Origin: UBA4416 sp043718985
GTDB lineage: Bacteria; Bacteroidota; Bacteroidia; B-17B0; Aurantibacillaceae
Direction of reading: 5' to 3'
Assembly: GCA_043718985.1 (NCBI GenBank)
Contig: JAYSUQ010000187.1
Location: 1 to 34,612 of the forward strand
Length of the DNA stretch: 34,612 nucleotides
The position numbers and the translations under genes are program-made. The notes under the pieces were generated by a model. It did no database searches, was not told the origin of the DNA, and worked only from the letters and a program-made list of their open reading frames with translations. Positions 16,219-25,700 of the stretch are shown here, in pieces. How positions within the stretch are numbered: position 1 is the stretch's first letter; the number at the start of each line of letters is the position of its first letter.

Positions 16219-17541
16219 TTAAAACAAAGCGGTTTGCTTATTATCTGATAATGCTGCTTTATAAACAGCCAACACCCTTAATCTTGCTTGCGCATGGTCA
16301 ACAATTGGCTGTGGGTAATCGCTTGTGTTAAATTCAGGAATCCATTTTTTTATGTATTCATGTTTTGGATCAAACTTTTTTGTTTGTTCGGTTGGGTTAA
16401 ATACTCTAAAATATGGTGCCGCATCGCATCCACTACCTGCTGCCCATTGCCAACCACCATTGTTTGCACTTAAATCAAAATCTAATAATTTTTGTGCAAA
16501 GTACGCCTCGCCCCAGCGCCAATCTATTAACAAATCTTTTACTAAAAAACTTGCCACAATCATGCGCACTCGGTTATGCATAAAGCCTGTTGCATTTAAC
16601 TCGCGCATACCAGCATCAACAATTGGGAAACCAGTTTTGCCTTCGCACCAAATTTTAAATTCAGTTTCATTGTTTCTCCACTCAATTCTGTCGTATTGAG
16701 TTTTAAACGAATTTTTAGCAGCATGCGGAAAGTGATATAAAATCATCATATAAAAATCTCTCCATATTAATTCGCTTAACCATGTTTCGTTTAATATTAA
16801 TGCTTGTTTTGTTAAGGCTCTAATGCTTACTGTGCCAAATCGCAAATGCACACTTAGTTTACTTGTGCCTTTAATTGCCGGAAAATCTCTTTGTTCTTTA
16901 TAATTAGTTACAATTGATTTACTTATTGTTTTACCTGGAATTTCTAAATCTGATTTTTCAAAACCAATATCTTTTAATGATGGTGCGTTGAATGCAGTTG
17001 TTTGAATAAAATTTTTAAAGTACTTTTTATTGGGATAAGGTTTTACATGAAAATCTGTTAAGCGTAATTTCCATTTACGACTATAAGGTGTAAATATTGT
17101 ATAAGGTTTTCCATCATCTTTAGTAACTTCATCTTTTTCAAAAACACATTGGTCTTTAAATGTTTTAAATTCAATGTTATTTTTTGCTAAAAAATTTTTA
17201 ACAGCTTTATCGCGTTCATCTGCATAAGGCTCGTAATCGTGATTTGTGTATACTGCATTAATGTTATATTCTTTATTTAACTCATTAAAAACTTTTTCGG
17301 GGGTTGAGTAAAATACTTTAATAGAACTGCCCAACTCTTGTAACTGTGTTTGTAAATTTATTACAGCATCGTAAATAAACTCAACCCTTGCATCCTTTTT
17401 ATCTTCTAATTTATTTAAAATATTTTTATCAAAAATAAAAATAGGCAAAACAGATTGATTGTTTTTTAAGGCATGGTATAATCCTGCGTTGTCATCTAAT
17501 CGTAAATCTCTTCTGAACCAAAACAGCGTTATTTGTTGCAT
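16219..17541 (-). CDS. phrB: Deoxyribodipyrimidine photolyase, class I (CPD)
   Basis: The 440-residue flavoprotein uses blue light to split cyclobutane pyrimidine dimers. It begins with the antenna-domain motif LFWFRRDLRLDDN (6-18). The FAD domain shows KLSVHLRFGTVSIRAL, ELIWRDFYMMILYHFP, GFPIVDAGMRELNATGFMHN and DWRWGEAYFAQKLLDFDLSA. It continues with the class I signature NNGGWQWAAGSGCDAAPYFR and RVFNPTEQ. Tryptophans in the DWRWG and GGWQW segments are placed like those of the electron-transfer chain. The length is slightly short of E. coli PhrB (about 470). It is the first of three photolyase-superfamily genes in the window and lies apart from the other two. CPD rather than (6-4) specificity is inferred from the overall match. 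Confidence 0.95.
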   Translation of the reverse strand: MQQITLFWFRRDLRLDDNAGLYHALKNNQSVLPIFIFDKNILNKLEDKKDARVEFIYDAVINLQTQLQELGSSIKVFYSTPEKVFNELNKEYNINAVYTNHDYEPYADERDKAVKNFLAKNNIEFKTFKDQCVFEKDEVTKDDGKPYTIFTPYSRKWKLRLTDFHVKPYPNKKYFKNFIQTTAFNAPSLKDIGFEKSDLEIPGKTISKSIVTNYKEQRDFPAIKGTSKLSVHLRFGTVSIRALTKQALILNETWLSELIWRDFYMMILYHFPHAAKNSFKTQYDRIEWRNNETEFKIWCEGKTGFPIVDAGMRELNATGFMHNRVRMIVASFLVKDLLIDWRWGEAYFAQKLLDFDLSANNGGWQWAAGSGCDAAPYFRVFNPTEQTKKFDPKHEYIKKWIPEFNTSDYPQPIVDHAQARLRVLAVYKAALSDNKQTALF

Positions 17542-17624
17542 AATTTTTAGGTATGAATGGTAATAAATTAAAAACTTTGTTATGTATTTTTAAACATCTA
17601 AAATTAACATTTTTATATAGTATT

Positions 17625-18653
17625 ATGCGAATTACCTTAACAACTACATTACTTATTTTAAGCAATGTATATTACACACAAACCATCATAAATACCTTGT
17701 CATTTACAAATAGTATAAATAACATAAAATTTGAACAACCTAACATTGTTGTACTTGGAGATATTCATCCATTAATAAATATGATGGAGACACATTTTTT
17801 TATTATTAAAAACTTAGTGCAAAAAGGGTATAAAAATATTTTTATTGAGGGTGGAGAAAGTGAGGCAATTCATCTTAATCATTTTTTAAACACTGGCGAT
17901 ACTACAAATTTAAAATACACTAAAGTTGTAGGCGGAATAATGGGTAGGCAATACAAAGTTTTTTTAGATTCGATTTACACTTTAAATAAAACTAATAATT
18001 ACGGGCTTAAATTTAGCGCTATTGATTTTGAATATGCGAATTTTTTTATACCATTATTTAATAAATGGTTTTTGGGCAATACTACTCCAATAATTGAATT
18101 GCAAAATCAAATAAATAAACTATTGGCAATAAAAAATATTGATCGAAGTTACATTAGAAGCGATAAAAGTGTTGAAAAAATATTTAAGGACGTAATAAAA
18201 ACGTTTCCAAAATATAGTGCAGATTACAAAAACATATTAGGCGATAATTTTATTGATTTTGAAAAAATTATATTTAATCCAATATTTACTAGCGAGAGTA
18301 ACAGAGACGAGCAAATGCGACAATTGATTTGCTTAAAAAGTAAAACAGAAAACATAAATAAATCAATAATTATTATTGGCAACACTCATGTTATTGGTAA
18401 AAATAGATTTATACAATTAGCTGCAAACGAATTAAAAAGCAGTTATAATTTTATATGCTTTACGCCAATTTATGCAAACTCGCATTTTTTTGGTAGTAAC
18501 AAAACATACAGTTATAAAAAACAACAATTAAAATTAATTAATGTTGTAAAGTCAACTTTACCTTCAATTGTATTTAAATGTACTCCCGATAGCCTTATTA
18601 AACAAGATTTAAAAAACTACAAGCGAATTATTATTGAAATGAATAATATGTAA
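17625..18653 (+). CDS. Secreted protein resembling the erythromycin esterase/ChaN-like group
   Basis: I place the start at ATG 17625, because the protein then opens with a signal-peptide-like MRITLTTTLLILSNVYY. The upstream ATG at 17553 would leave only 11 bases to the divergent photolyase start and would put a lysine-rich stretch before the signal. Recognisable parts are IVVLGDIHPLIN, the hydrophobic strand KNIFIEGGESEA, the distal ESNRDEQMRQL and the strand IIIIGNTHVIGKN. The order GD.H, E, N-R-D..M, TH resembles the erythromycin esterase and TIKI/ChaN-like superfamily, where such residues form the active site. The match is partial and from memory. I make no resistance claim; an exported hydrolase or haem/metal-linked protein is also possible. 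Confidence 0.65.
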   Translation: MRITLTTTLLILSNVYYTQTIINTLSFTNSINNIKFEQPNIVVLGDIHPLINMMETHFFIIKNLVQKGYKNIFIEGGESEAIHLNHFLNTGDTTNLKYTKVVGGIMGRQYKVFLDSIYTLNKTNNYGLKFSAIDFEYANFFIPLFNKWFLGNTTPIIELQNQINKLLAIKNIDRSYIRSDKSVEKIFKDVIKTFPKYSADYKNILGDNFIDFEKIIFNPIFTSESNRDEQMRQLICLKSKTENINKSIIIIGNTHVIGKNRFIQLAANELKSSYNFICFTPIYANSHFFGSNKTYSYKKQQLKLINVVKSTLPSIVFKCTPDSLIKQDLKNYKRIIIEMNNM

Positions 18654-18660
18654 TTTTTAG

Positions 18661-18705
18661 TTTTTTTTAATAAAAAAAGTAGCCTCTTAAACTTAAGAGG
18701 CTACC
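18661..18705 (-). terminator. Rho-independent terminator for the T9SS cargo gene
   Basis: GTAGCCTCTTA (18679-18689) pairs with TAAGAGGCTAC (18694-18704) over a four-base loop. Reading the minus strand, the stem is followed by a run of seven T, placing it as the terminator of the gene ending at 18728. It may also stop the plus-strand gene ending at 18653, though no T run follows the stem in that direction. Confidence 0.9.
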
Positions 18706-18727
18706 AATTAATAAACCAAACACAAAT

Positions 18728-20173
18728 TTACTTTACTAATTTTATTGTTTTAAGAGCACTACCTTTTTGGTTAGCTATAACTAAACTATAAAAACCTTTT
18801 TGTAAACCACTTGTGTTTACGGTGTTTTTTGAGTTATCTAAATTTCCTGTTAAAGCAACACGTCCAACTGCATCATAAATACTATAGGTTACGTTTGTAA
18901 TATCAATAGTATTAAATTCTATTGTTAAATTATCGACAATTGGATTAGGATAAGCGTTTAAGCCAGCTAACAACTCTTGTTTTTTAATGCCTGTTACAGT
19001 TTGAGGAATAACATTTAACTGACTCATTAAAAAACCTGACGCCATTTTAAAAACACTCGATGAGTCGCATTGCGAATCGGCACATGTTGTTGAGTTACTT
19101 GTAGCAGTCACATCTAAACAAATAATATATTGCCCAGGTGTAGCATAATTATGAAAAGGATATTGTTGAGTTGATGTGGTACCATCGCCAAAGTGCCATA
19201 AATAACTTACGTTACCGGTACCTGATGAAAAATTATACGCAAAATAATTTCCCGTGTTTGTTGAATCGGCAAAAACATTAAAACCAGCATTTGCACTACA
19301 CGTTGGCGTTACGGTGTTATTACCCGAGCAGTTTACGTAAATTTGTTGGTAAGCAGTATCGCATACTTGGCCAATAGTATCATAAACAGTAAACAACACA
19401 TTGTGGTAACCTGTTGTTAAAGCAACAATTGGCGCAATTTGATTTGGAGCTACTGTATAAGTGGTGCCATCAATCATAAACGATGTTACGTTATTGTAAT
19501 TAAATGTATGATTATAAAAATAGGTTAAACAAGTATTTGCCGAATCTATTGTATTATAATAAAATTGATTACTACAGTTAGGTTGTGGGGTAACAGTTGC
19601 ATTAGTCCCACAATTTATAATAACAGTGTTCCAAATTTGCCCGCATAGTTGATTGTTACTATAAATTTGCAACCCAACAGTATAACTGCCACTTGATAAC
19701 TGTATAATTGGCGCTATGTTAGCAGTAAACCCTGCTATATTCCAAACAAATACAGCACTGCTATCTGTTACTTGCGATTGATTGTAAAACGAGGTAGTAC
19801 AGTTAAGTGTATCGGTATAATAATTAAATGCAGCAACGCAAGAATTACCTGATGCATTTGTAATTGTTACTGAATCGCAAAACTGTTGGCTGCAATTAGT
19901 AAGTGAATCTGTATAATATACACAAACAGATTGCATGCCATTAGTTGTAAATTGAAGTTGATTATAACTTACTTGATTAGCGTTACCTGCGCTATAATAA
20001 AAATACGGATTATTAAGTGCAACCGAGTTAGTTAACGATGTAGATAGTGTTACTAAACCATTTGCCCCATAACTGGCGTTTATGCCCATAATCGAAGGGC
20101 ATTGTGCCGTGGCCGTCATAGTAAAAACGCTGAGCGCTAATGCTATTATTTTTTTTGTAATTGTTGTTTTCAT
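18728..20173 (-). CDS. Secreted PKD-domain protein with type A T9SS sorting domain
   Basis: The 481-residue protein has a signal peptide (cleavage likely after TATA, residue 23). About three beta-sandwich repeat-like units follow, each opening with a cysteine and an aromatic-rich strand (CVAAFNYYTDT, CSNQFYYNTIDS, CSANAGFNVFADS). The last unit is a clear PKD domain with YLWHFGDGTTS. The C-terminal 75 residues form a type A T9SS sorting domain: YPNPIVDNLTIEF, then YSIYDAVGRV, then GLQKGFYSLVI and the lysine-containing end LKTIKLVK. It should be moved across the outer membrane by T9SS and its tail removed or attached to A-LPS. The high content of N, T, S and aromatic residues suits a surface adhesin-like protein, but the ligand is unknown. 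It has its own terminator and a 231-base upstream AT-rich leader. Confidence 0.93.
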   Translation of the reverse strand: MKTTITKKIIALALSVFTMTATAQCPSIMGINASYGANGLVTLSTSLTNSVALNNPYFYYSAGNANQVSYNQLQFTTNGMQSVCVYYTDSLTNCSQQFCDSVTITNASGNSCVAAFNYYTDTLNCTTSFYNQSQVTDSSAVFVWNIAGFTANIAPIIQLSSGSYTVGLQIYSNNQLCGQIWNTVIINCGTNATVTPQPNCSNQFYYNTIDSANTCLTYFYNHTFNYNNVTSFMIDGTTYTVAPNQIAPIVALTTGYHNVLFTVYDTIGQVCDTAYQQIYVNCSGNNTVTPTCSANAGFNVFADSTNTGNYFAYNFSSGTGNVSYLWHFGDGTTSTQQYPFHNYATPGQYIICLDVTATSNSTTCADSQCDSSSVFKMASGFLMSQLNVIPQTVTGIKKQELLAGLNAYPNPIVDNLTIEFNTIDITNVTYSIYDAVGRVALTGNLDNSKNTVNTSGLQKGFYSLVIANQKGSALKTIKLVK

Positions 20174-20404
20174 GTTTTTTGTTTTAAATTAATTTATCTA
20201 ATACAAATTTGATCATTAATAAAACAATGTAAAATACAATTTAAATATTTATTACATATTCAAATTACATATAAATAGTGTTTTTTTAAGTATTATATTA
20301 TTTATAATACATTATTAATTACCTAATCAATTTATATATAATTACTAAAAAGCAGGCATAAATTGCATTTTTTTAGCGACAACAATTTTTTTAAACTCTA
20401 TTAA

Positions 20405-20438
20405 AAACAAAAAAAGCGAACCACTACGGCTCGCTTTT
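20405..20438 (-). terminator. Rho-independent terminator for the small T9SS cargo gene
   Basis: AAAAGCGA and TCGCTTTT form the stem, extended by CC/GG after one mismatch, with a short loop. On the minus strand a T run follows the hairpin, so it closes the gene at 20462-21145. The remaining intergenic sequence from 20174 to 20404 is very AT-rich; I see nothing definite in it beyond the expected promoter of the PKD-domain gene. Confidence 0.85.
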
Positions 20439-20461
20439 AATTTATTAAATGTGCTTTTTTA

Positions 20462-21145
20462 CTATTCTTTTATAAAAGGTAAACTGTATTGTTTATCCTC
20501 TGTATTAATTAAAATCCAATACTGTCCGGCATTTAAATCCGACACATCAATACTTTCATCAAACTTAACCTCTTTTACCTTACGTGCAAACACATCATAA
20601 ATACTAATTTTTTTAAAGGTATTTTGATTTTTAGATGTTATGTTAATTTTATTTATTGTTGGATTCGGATAAAGTTTGAATAGCTTTTTTTGTTCAAATT
20701 CAAAAACACTGTTTAAGTCGGCAACCCACAAAATTGGCCTAACCGAATCGCCATTTAAACCTGCGCCATTAATTATTATTGGCCAAACTACAATAACATT
20801 ACCGTTACCATTTGTTTTAAAACTATTTGCATTGGTTGTAATTAAAAACGTTGCTAAAACACTATCGTTTGGCAATAGTGTTTTGTTTAACAAGGCTAAC
20901 GTATCGTTATAAATACCATTTGCTGTATCGCCCTGTGCTCTAATTTTTATTGAGCCAGTAAACGTTGCGTTGCCTGTATTTTTAACATAGGTTGCTAAAC
21001 TAATGTTTGAGCTATATGTAATTGTACTTTGTGGTGTGCCCGCAATTGCTGGGTTAAATACAAATACCGAACTCATTTCAATTTTGGCTTGCCCAAAGCA
21101 TAAGTAGTTTGTGGCAAAAAATAGTATTAAAAAAATAGTTTTCAT
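20462..21145 (-). CDS. Small secreted protein with type A T9SS sorting domain
   Basis: The 227-residue protein has a signal peptide (MKTIFLILFFATNYLCFG, then Q). A single beta-sandwich domain of about 130 residues follows, of a CARDB-like kind: its strands carry VKNTGNATFTGSIKI and LPNDSVLATFLI, the pattern of domains that describe added strands between repeats. The last 75 residues are a type A sorting domain (LYPNPTINKINITS, ISIYDVFARKVKEV, LNAGQYWILI). It probably rides the same T9SS as the neighbouring PKD-domain protein. Only the fold is suggested; binding partner and role are unknown. It is bounded by its own terminator and by a divergent hypothetical gene. Confidence 0.88.
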   Translation of the reverse strand: MKTIFLILFFATNYLCFGQAKIEMSSVFVFNPAIAGTPQSTITYSSNISLATYVKNTGNATFTGSIKIRAQGDTANGIYNDTLALLNKTLLPNDSVLATFLITTNANSFKTNGNGNVIVVWPIIINGAGLNGDSVRPILWVADLNSVFEFEQKKLFKLYPNPTINKINITSKNQNTFKKISIYDVFARKVKEVKFDESIDVSDLNAGQYWILINTEDKQYSLPFIKE

Positions 21146-21226
21146 GGCTTTTAATTTTATACTTAAAAGTAATTTAATTTATTTACAAAATTAACTTAAA
21201 TTTATAATTCATTACACACTCATATT

Positions 21227-22669
21227 ATGGATATTTTACAAAGTTTAATTAAATCGTTAGAAAAAGAAGAATTAAAAAGCTATAAATTATACACTAAACG
21301 AACTCATAATTTTGATGAAAGAAAGGATATTGAGCTATTTGAATCTATAAAAAAACACCCTACTGAATTAGATGCGTTCCACTTTAATAGCATTTATAAT
21401 GGCACTAAGCCAGATAACAGATATTACAGACTCAAAAATAAAATTACCGACGATATTGCAAAAGTATTATCGAATTTAAACTATAAAAAAACCGAAAATG
21501 AGGTGGTTCATTTAATTGGGTTGGCTAAAATATTTATTGTTAAAAGCGAACAAAATTTAGCCTTGCATTATTTAAAATTAGCCGAAAGACGCGCCTTAGA
21601 TAAGGAAGACTATGCTTTATTAGAGGTTATTTACGAGCATCAGTTAAAAATTAATTTGCAACAAGCCACTCAAAATCCAAAAGAAATTGTTTTAAAAAGA
21701 AATGAAAATAGCCAACGTTTACGGTTATTACAAGAGCTCGAAAATAATTTGTCGGTTTTATCTTACGAAGTAAAAACAACTCAAAATATTACTACAAACA
21801 AAGAGGTTTTAAAATGGTTAAATAACACGTTAACTAAAACTACCAAACTACCTTATGTAAAAAATAGTGTGCAATTACGCATTAAATTGTTTCAGAATTT
21901 AAGCAGATTAATGCTGCTTTTAAAAGACTACCAATCGCTTGAAAGTTATTTAAAAAACTGCTTAAATGAATTTGAAACAGATAATTTATTTACAAAGCAA
22001 ACTCACGAAATTAAATTGCAATTATTGGTTTATTTAGGCAACGCATCTTTTATGCTTAACAAGCATAAACAATCTGTTGAAACAGCTGTAGTTTTATATA
22101 AAGCTATTTTTGAATTTGATAAATTATATTATAATCAATATGTGTTTTATTATTACAACATTTTGGTTTACTCATATAGCAAAACTAACCCTTTAAAAGC
22201 AATTGAAACGCTTGAAAGCGCTCAAAATGAAACACAAATAAAAAACAATCCGAGCCAATATTTTTATATATTAAATAATTTAGCGTTGGTAAATTTTGAT
22301 TTAAAACGCTTTAAATTGGTTAGCAAATATTTTAGTCAAATGTATGTGTCAGAAAATTTTAAAACATTAGATGTTGCTTTTATAATTAAACTATACGTTT
22401 TTGAATTAATTAATAAATTAGAATTAGAAGAGTTTGAGATGTGTGAAAAGCAACTTGTACAAATAAAAAAAATTACAGCCGATACAAAAGATAAAGAATC
22501 GATTGCGATTGATTTAAGTGTTTTGATTTTAATTGAGCAATTTATTTTAACGTACAACAAACGTTGGCGGCCATTAAAATCAAACATTGTGTTGTTTTTA
22601 AAACAACACAACGATACCCTTAACGCTGGCTTATTAGGTTATTGCAATTGGCTTGAAAGTAAGATTTAA
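21227..22669 (+). CDS. All-helical (TPR-like) cytoplasmic hypothetical protein
   Basis: The 480-residue protein lacks a signal peptide and membrane segments. Its N-terminus (SLIKSLEKEELKSYKLYTKR, then RYYRLKNKITDDIAKVL) and the rest are rich in leucine, lysine and glutamate in regular helix-like periods of 30-40 residues. LALHYLKLAERRALDKEDYALLEVIYE looks like TPR-type helix pairs. I recall similar proteins in related Bacteroidota, without known function. Such scaffolds usually mediate protein-protein contacts. Its stop overlaps the ATG of a 33-codon ORF (TAATG). Confidence 0.8.
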   Translation: MDILQSLIKSLEKEELKSYKLYTKRTHNFDERKDIELFESIKKHPTELDAFHFNSIYNGTKPDNRYYRLKNKITDDIAKVLSNLNYKKTENEVVHLIGLAKIFIVKSEQNLALHYLKLAERRALDKEDYALLEVIYEHQLKINLQQATQNPKEIVLKRNENSQRLRLLQELENNLSVLSYEVKTTQNITTNKEVLKWLNNTLTKTTKLPYVKNSVQLRIKLFQNLSRLMLLLKDYQSLESYLKNCLNEFETDNLFTKQTHEIKLQLLVYLGNASFMLNKHKQSVETAVVLYKAIFEFDKLYYNQYVFYYYNILVYSYSKTNPLKAIETLESAQNETQIKNNPSQYFYILNNLALVNFDLKRFKLVSKYFSQMYVSENFKTLDVAFIIKLYVFELINKLELEEFEMCEKQLVQIKKITADTKDKESIAIDLSVLILIEQFILTYNKRWRPLKSNIVLFLKQHNDTLNAGLLGYCNWLESKI

Positions 22670-22770
22670 TGGGCTTACAAGGTGCGCGCTATTTGGGTAT
22701 ACGGCATTGGTATTTGCAAACAAAATTGCTTTACGAAAAACATATCGACTATGCTCGATGGGACAATTAG
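22669..22770 (+). CDS. Possible 33-residue ORF or gene remnant
   Basis: An ATG overlaps the preceding stop (TAATG), the arrangement of coupled genes. The reading frame runs 33 codons to a TAG, and its G+C is about 41% by my count, clearly above the surrounding coding DNA. The C-terminal part (LLYEKHIDYARWDN) resembles, from memory, the first residues of a Bacteroidota family that starts with a Y..-h-ID..-WD pattern, cut off here by the stop. It may be a small protein, a decayed gene start or chance. There is no evidence for expression. Confidence 0.3.
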   Translation: MGLQGARYLGIRHWYLQTKLLYEKHIDYARWDN

Positions 22771-22794
22771 ACTGTATAATATAAGCTAATGGTA

Positions 22795-25700
22795 TTATTC
22801 TATTTCGGGTTTTATAATTTGATTTATTTTAGCAAACACCGCAATAGCTTCATCAACACTTTTAACGTTTTCTATTGTTAACCATAACTTACCATTAATT
22901 TCTTTAAGCGCGGTGTGTTTAGGCGATTTTTGAGCATATAACAAAACAGCCTTAAACATGGCTGAGTTAAAGTAATCGCTATCTTGTTTACTTAAAAAAT
23001 AAGCTAACATTTTATTGTTTTTAAGGGTAATTTTTTCGAAGCCTAGTTTCATAGCTGCCCACCGCATGCGAACTACGTTTATTAATTCGGCAACCTCAAT
23101 TGGTAAAGGGCCAAATCTATCGCGCAAATTGGTTTCAAATAATTTTATTTCCTCTTCTTTGGTTACGTTATCTAACTCTCTGTACAATAACAAACGCTCG
23201 GTTAAATTACTTACATAAGTATCAGGTATTAATAATTGCAAATCGGTATCTACCACTGTGTCTTTTACAAATTGGCGCGAAAAAACTGATTTATCCGTAC
23301 TTGCACCTTCGCCTTCATTTACAACATCTTTATACCAATCTTCTTGTTTTAATTCTTCAATGGCTTCGTTTAATATTTTCATATAAGTATCAAAGCCCAT
23401 ATCATTAATAAAACCACTTTGCTCGCCGCCTAATAAATTTCCTGCTCCGCGTATATCTAAATCGCGCATAGCAATTTGAAAACCACTACCTAAATCACTA
23501 AACTCAACAATTGCTTGTAAGCGTTTGCGCGCCTCGGTAGTTAAGTTAATAAAAGGTGGTGTTAGTAAGTAACAAAATGCTTTTTTATTACTTCGTCCAA
23601 CTCTACCGCGCATTTGGTGCAAATCGCTTAAACCAAAGTTTTGCGAATCGTTAATAATGATGGTATTAGCATTTGTAATATCTAATCCCGATTCAATAAT
23701 TGTAGTAGCTACCAACACATCAAACTCGCCTTCAATAAAACTAAACATCACGTCCTCTAGCTTGTCGCCATCCATTTGTCCGTGTCCAACACAAACACGC
23801 GCTTCGGGCACAAGGCGTTGTATAATGCCTGCAACATCTTGTATGCTTTGCACTTTGTTATGTACAAAATAAACCTGCCCACCTCTACTCATTTCGTAAG
23901 CAATGGCATCTCTAATTGCATCTTCACTAAAGGTTATTAATTCGGTTTGCACCGGATAGCGGTTTGGCGGAGGGGTTGATATGACAGACAAATCGCGAGC
24001 GCCCATTAAACTGAATTGCAACGTTCGGGGTATTGGTGTTGCCGTTAAAGTTAACGTATCAACGGTTGATTTAAATAGCTTTAATTTATCTTTTATTCCT
24101 ACGCCAAATTTTTGTTCCTCATCAATTATGAGTAAACCTAAATCTTTAAACTTAACGTCTTTGCCAACAATTTTATGCGTACCAATTAATATGTCTATTT
24201 TTCCTGCTGTGGTATCGGCCAATGTTTCTTTAACTTCTTTTGCACTTCTAAAGCGATTTATGAAGCTAATATTACAAGGCAAATCTTTCATTCGCTCTTT
24301 AAATGTTTTGTAATGTTGATATGCTAAAATTGTTGTTGGCACTAATATAGCAACCTGCTTGCTATCGCACACGGCTTTAAACGCCGCACGTATGGCAATT
24401 TCTGTTTTTCCAAAACCAACATCACCACACACTAATCTATCCATTGGGTAGGGTCTTTCCATGTCGCGTTTAACATCGTTAGTTACTTTGTATTGGTCGG
24501 GCGTATCCTCATAAATAAAACTTGCCTCTAATTCGTGTTGTAAATAATTATCTTGCGGGTAACGGTGGCCTTGTTGGGTTTTGCGTTGGGCATATAGTTT
24601 TATTAAATCGTAGGCAACTTCTTTTACATTTTTTTTAGTTTTATTTTTAAGCGTACTCCACGTAGTGCTACCAATTTTATCAATACGAGGTGCAGTTCCT
24701 TCTTTGCCAGTATATTTACTAATGCGATGTAAGCTGTGGATGCTAACATACAAAAAATCATTATCCTTATACACAAGTTTAACAGCTTCTTGTTGTTTGC
24801 CGTTTGCATTAATTTTAACTAAGCCGCCAAAACGACCAATACCGTGGTCGATGTGGGTTACAAAATCGCCTGGGTTTAACGATAAAATTTCTTTTAGTGT
24901 TAACGATTCTGATGTTTTATATTTTGTTTCTTTTAAATTAAAGCGGTGGTAGCGTTCAAAAATTTGATGATCGGTATAACATGCTATTTTTAAATCGTGG
25001 TCAATAAATCCTTCGTGTAAATTAATGTTTATATGCTCAATTAAACTTTCGGCAGTGCGATGTTCTTTTGCAAGTAAATCGTTAAAAATAGTGTTTAAAC
25101 GCTCGGCTTGTTTATTGTTATCGGTGGTTAAATAGTTTTTGTAACCTTTGGCTTTATTGGCTTTTAGGTCGTTAATTAACATATCAAAGTTTTTGTTAAA
25201 CAATGGCTGGGGGCTTTGGTTAAATAGCACCTCGTTTGTAGCAAGGTGTTTAGTTAAGCCAAACTCTATTAATGTAAAGGGTTTTATTAAGTTTAAAAAA
25301 TCGGTGCCCGTAATGTATAACTCACCTGGTGTAAGGTGTTTTACGGAGCCTGTTAGTGTTAAAAAATATTTTTCGGTTTTATCAAATTGTTTATCAATTA
25401 ACTCTTTACTAAACACTAAATCATCCAAACACAAAACAGTATCTGTATTAATGTAATCAAAAATAGAGTTACGAATTTCAATTACTTGGTTAGATTGAAT
25501 GTTAGGGATAATGGTAACATAATCGTAGGTGTGGTTTGATAATTGCGATGCAGGATCAAATGTTTTAATGGCTTCTACATCGTTTCCAAACAATTCTATT
25601 CTATAAGGTAGTTCGTGCGCAAAGCTATAAACATCAACTATACCACCACGTATAGCATATTGACCTGGCTCAGCAACAAAATCGCATAATTCAAAATCGT

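Noticed and set aside
17553..17624. Upstream ATG extending the esterase-like protein by 24 residues
   Set aside because: It would precede the signal peptide with an unrelated basic stretch and leave only 11 bases for the divergent promoter region.
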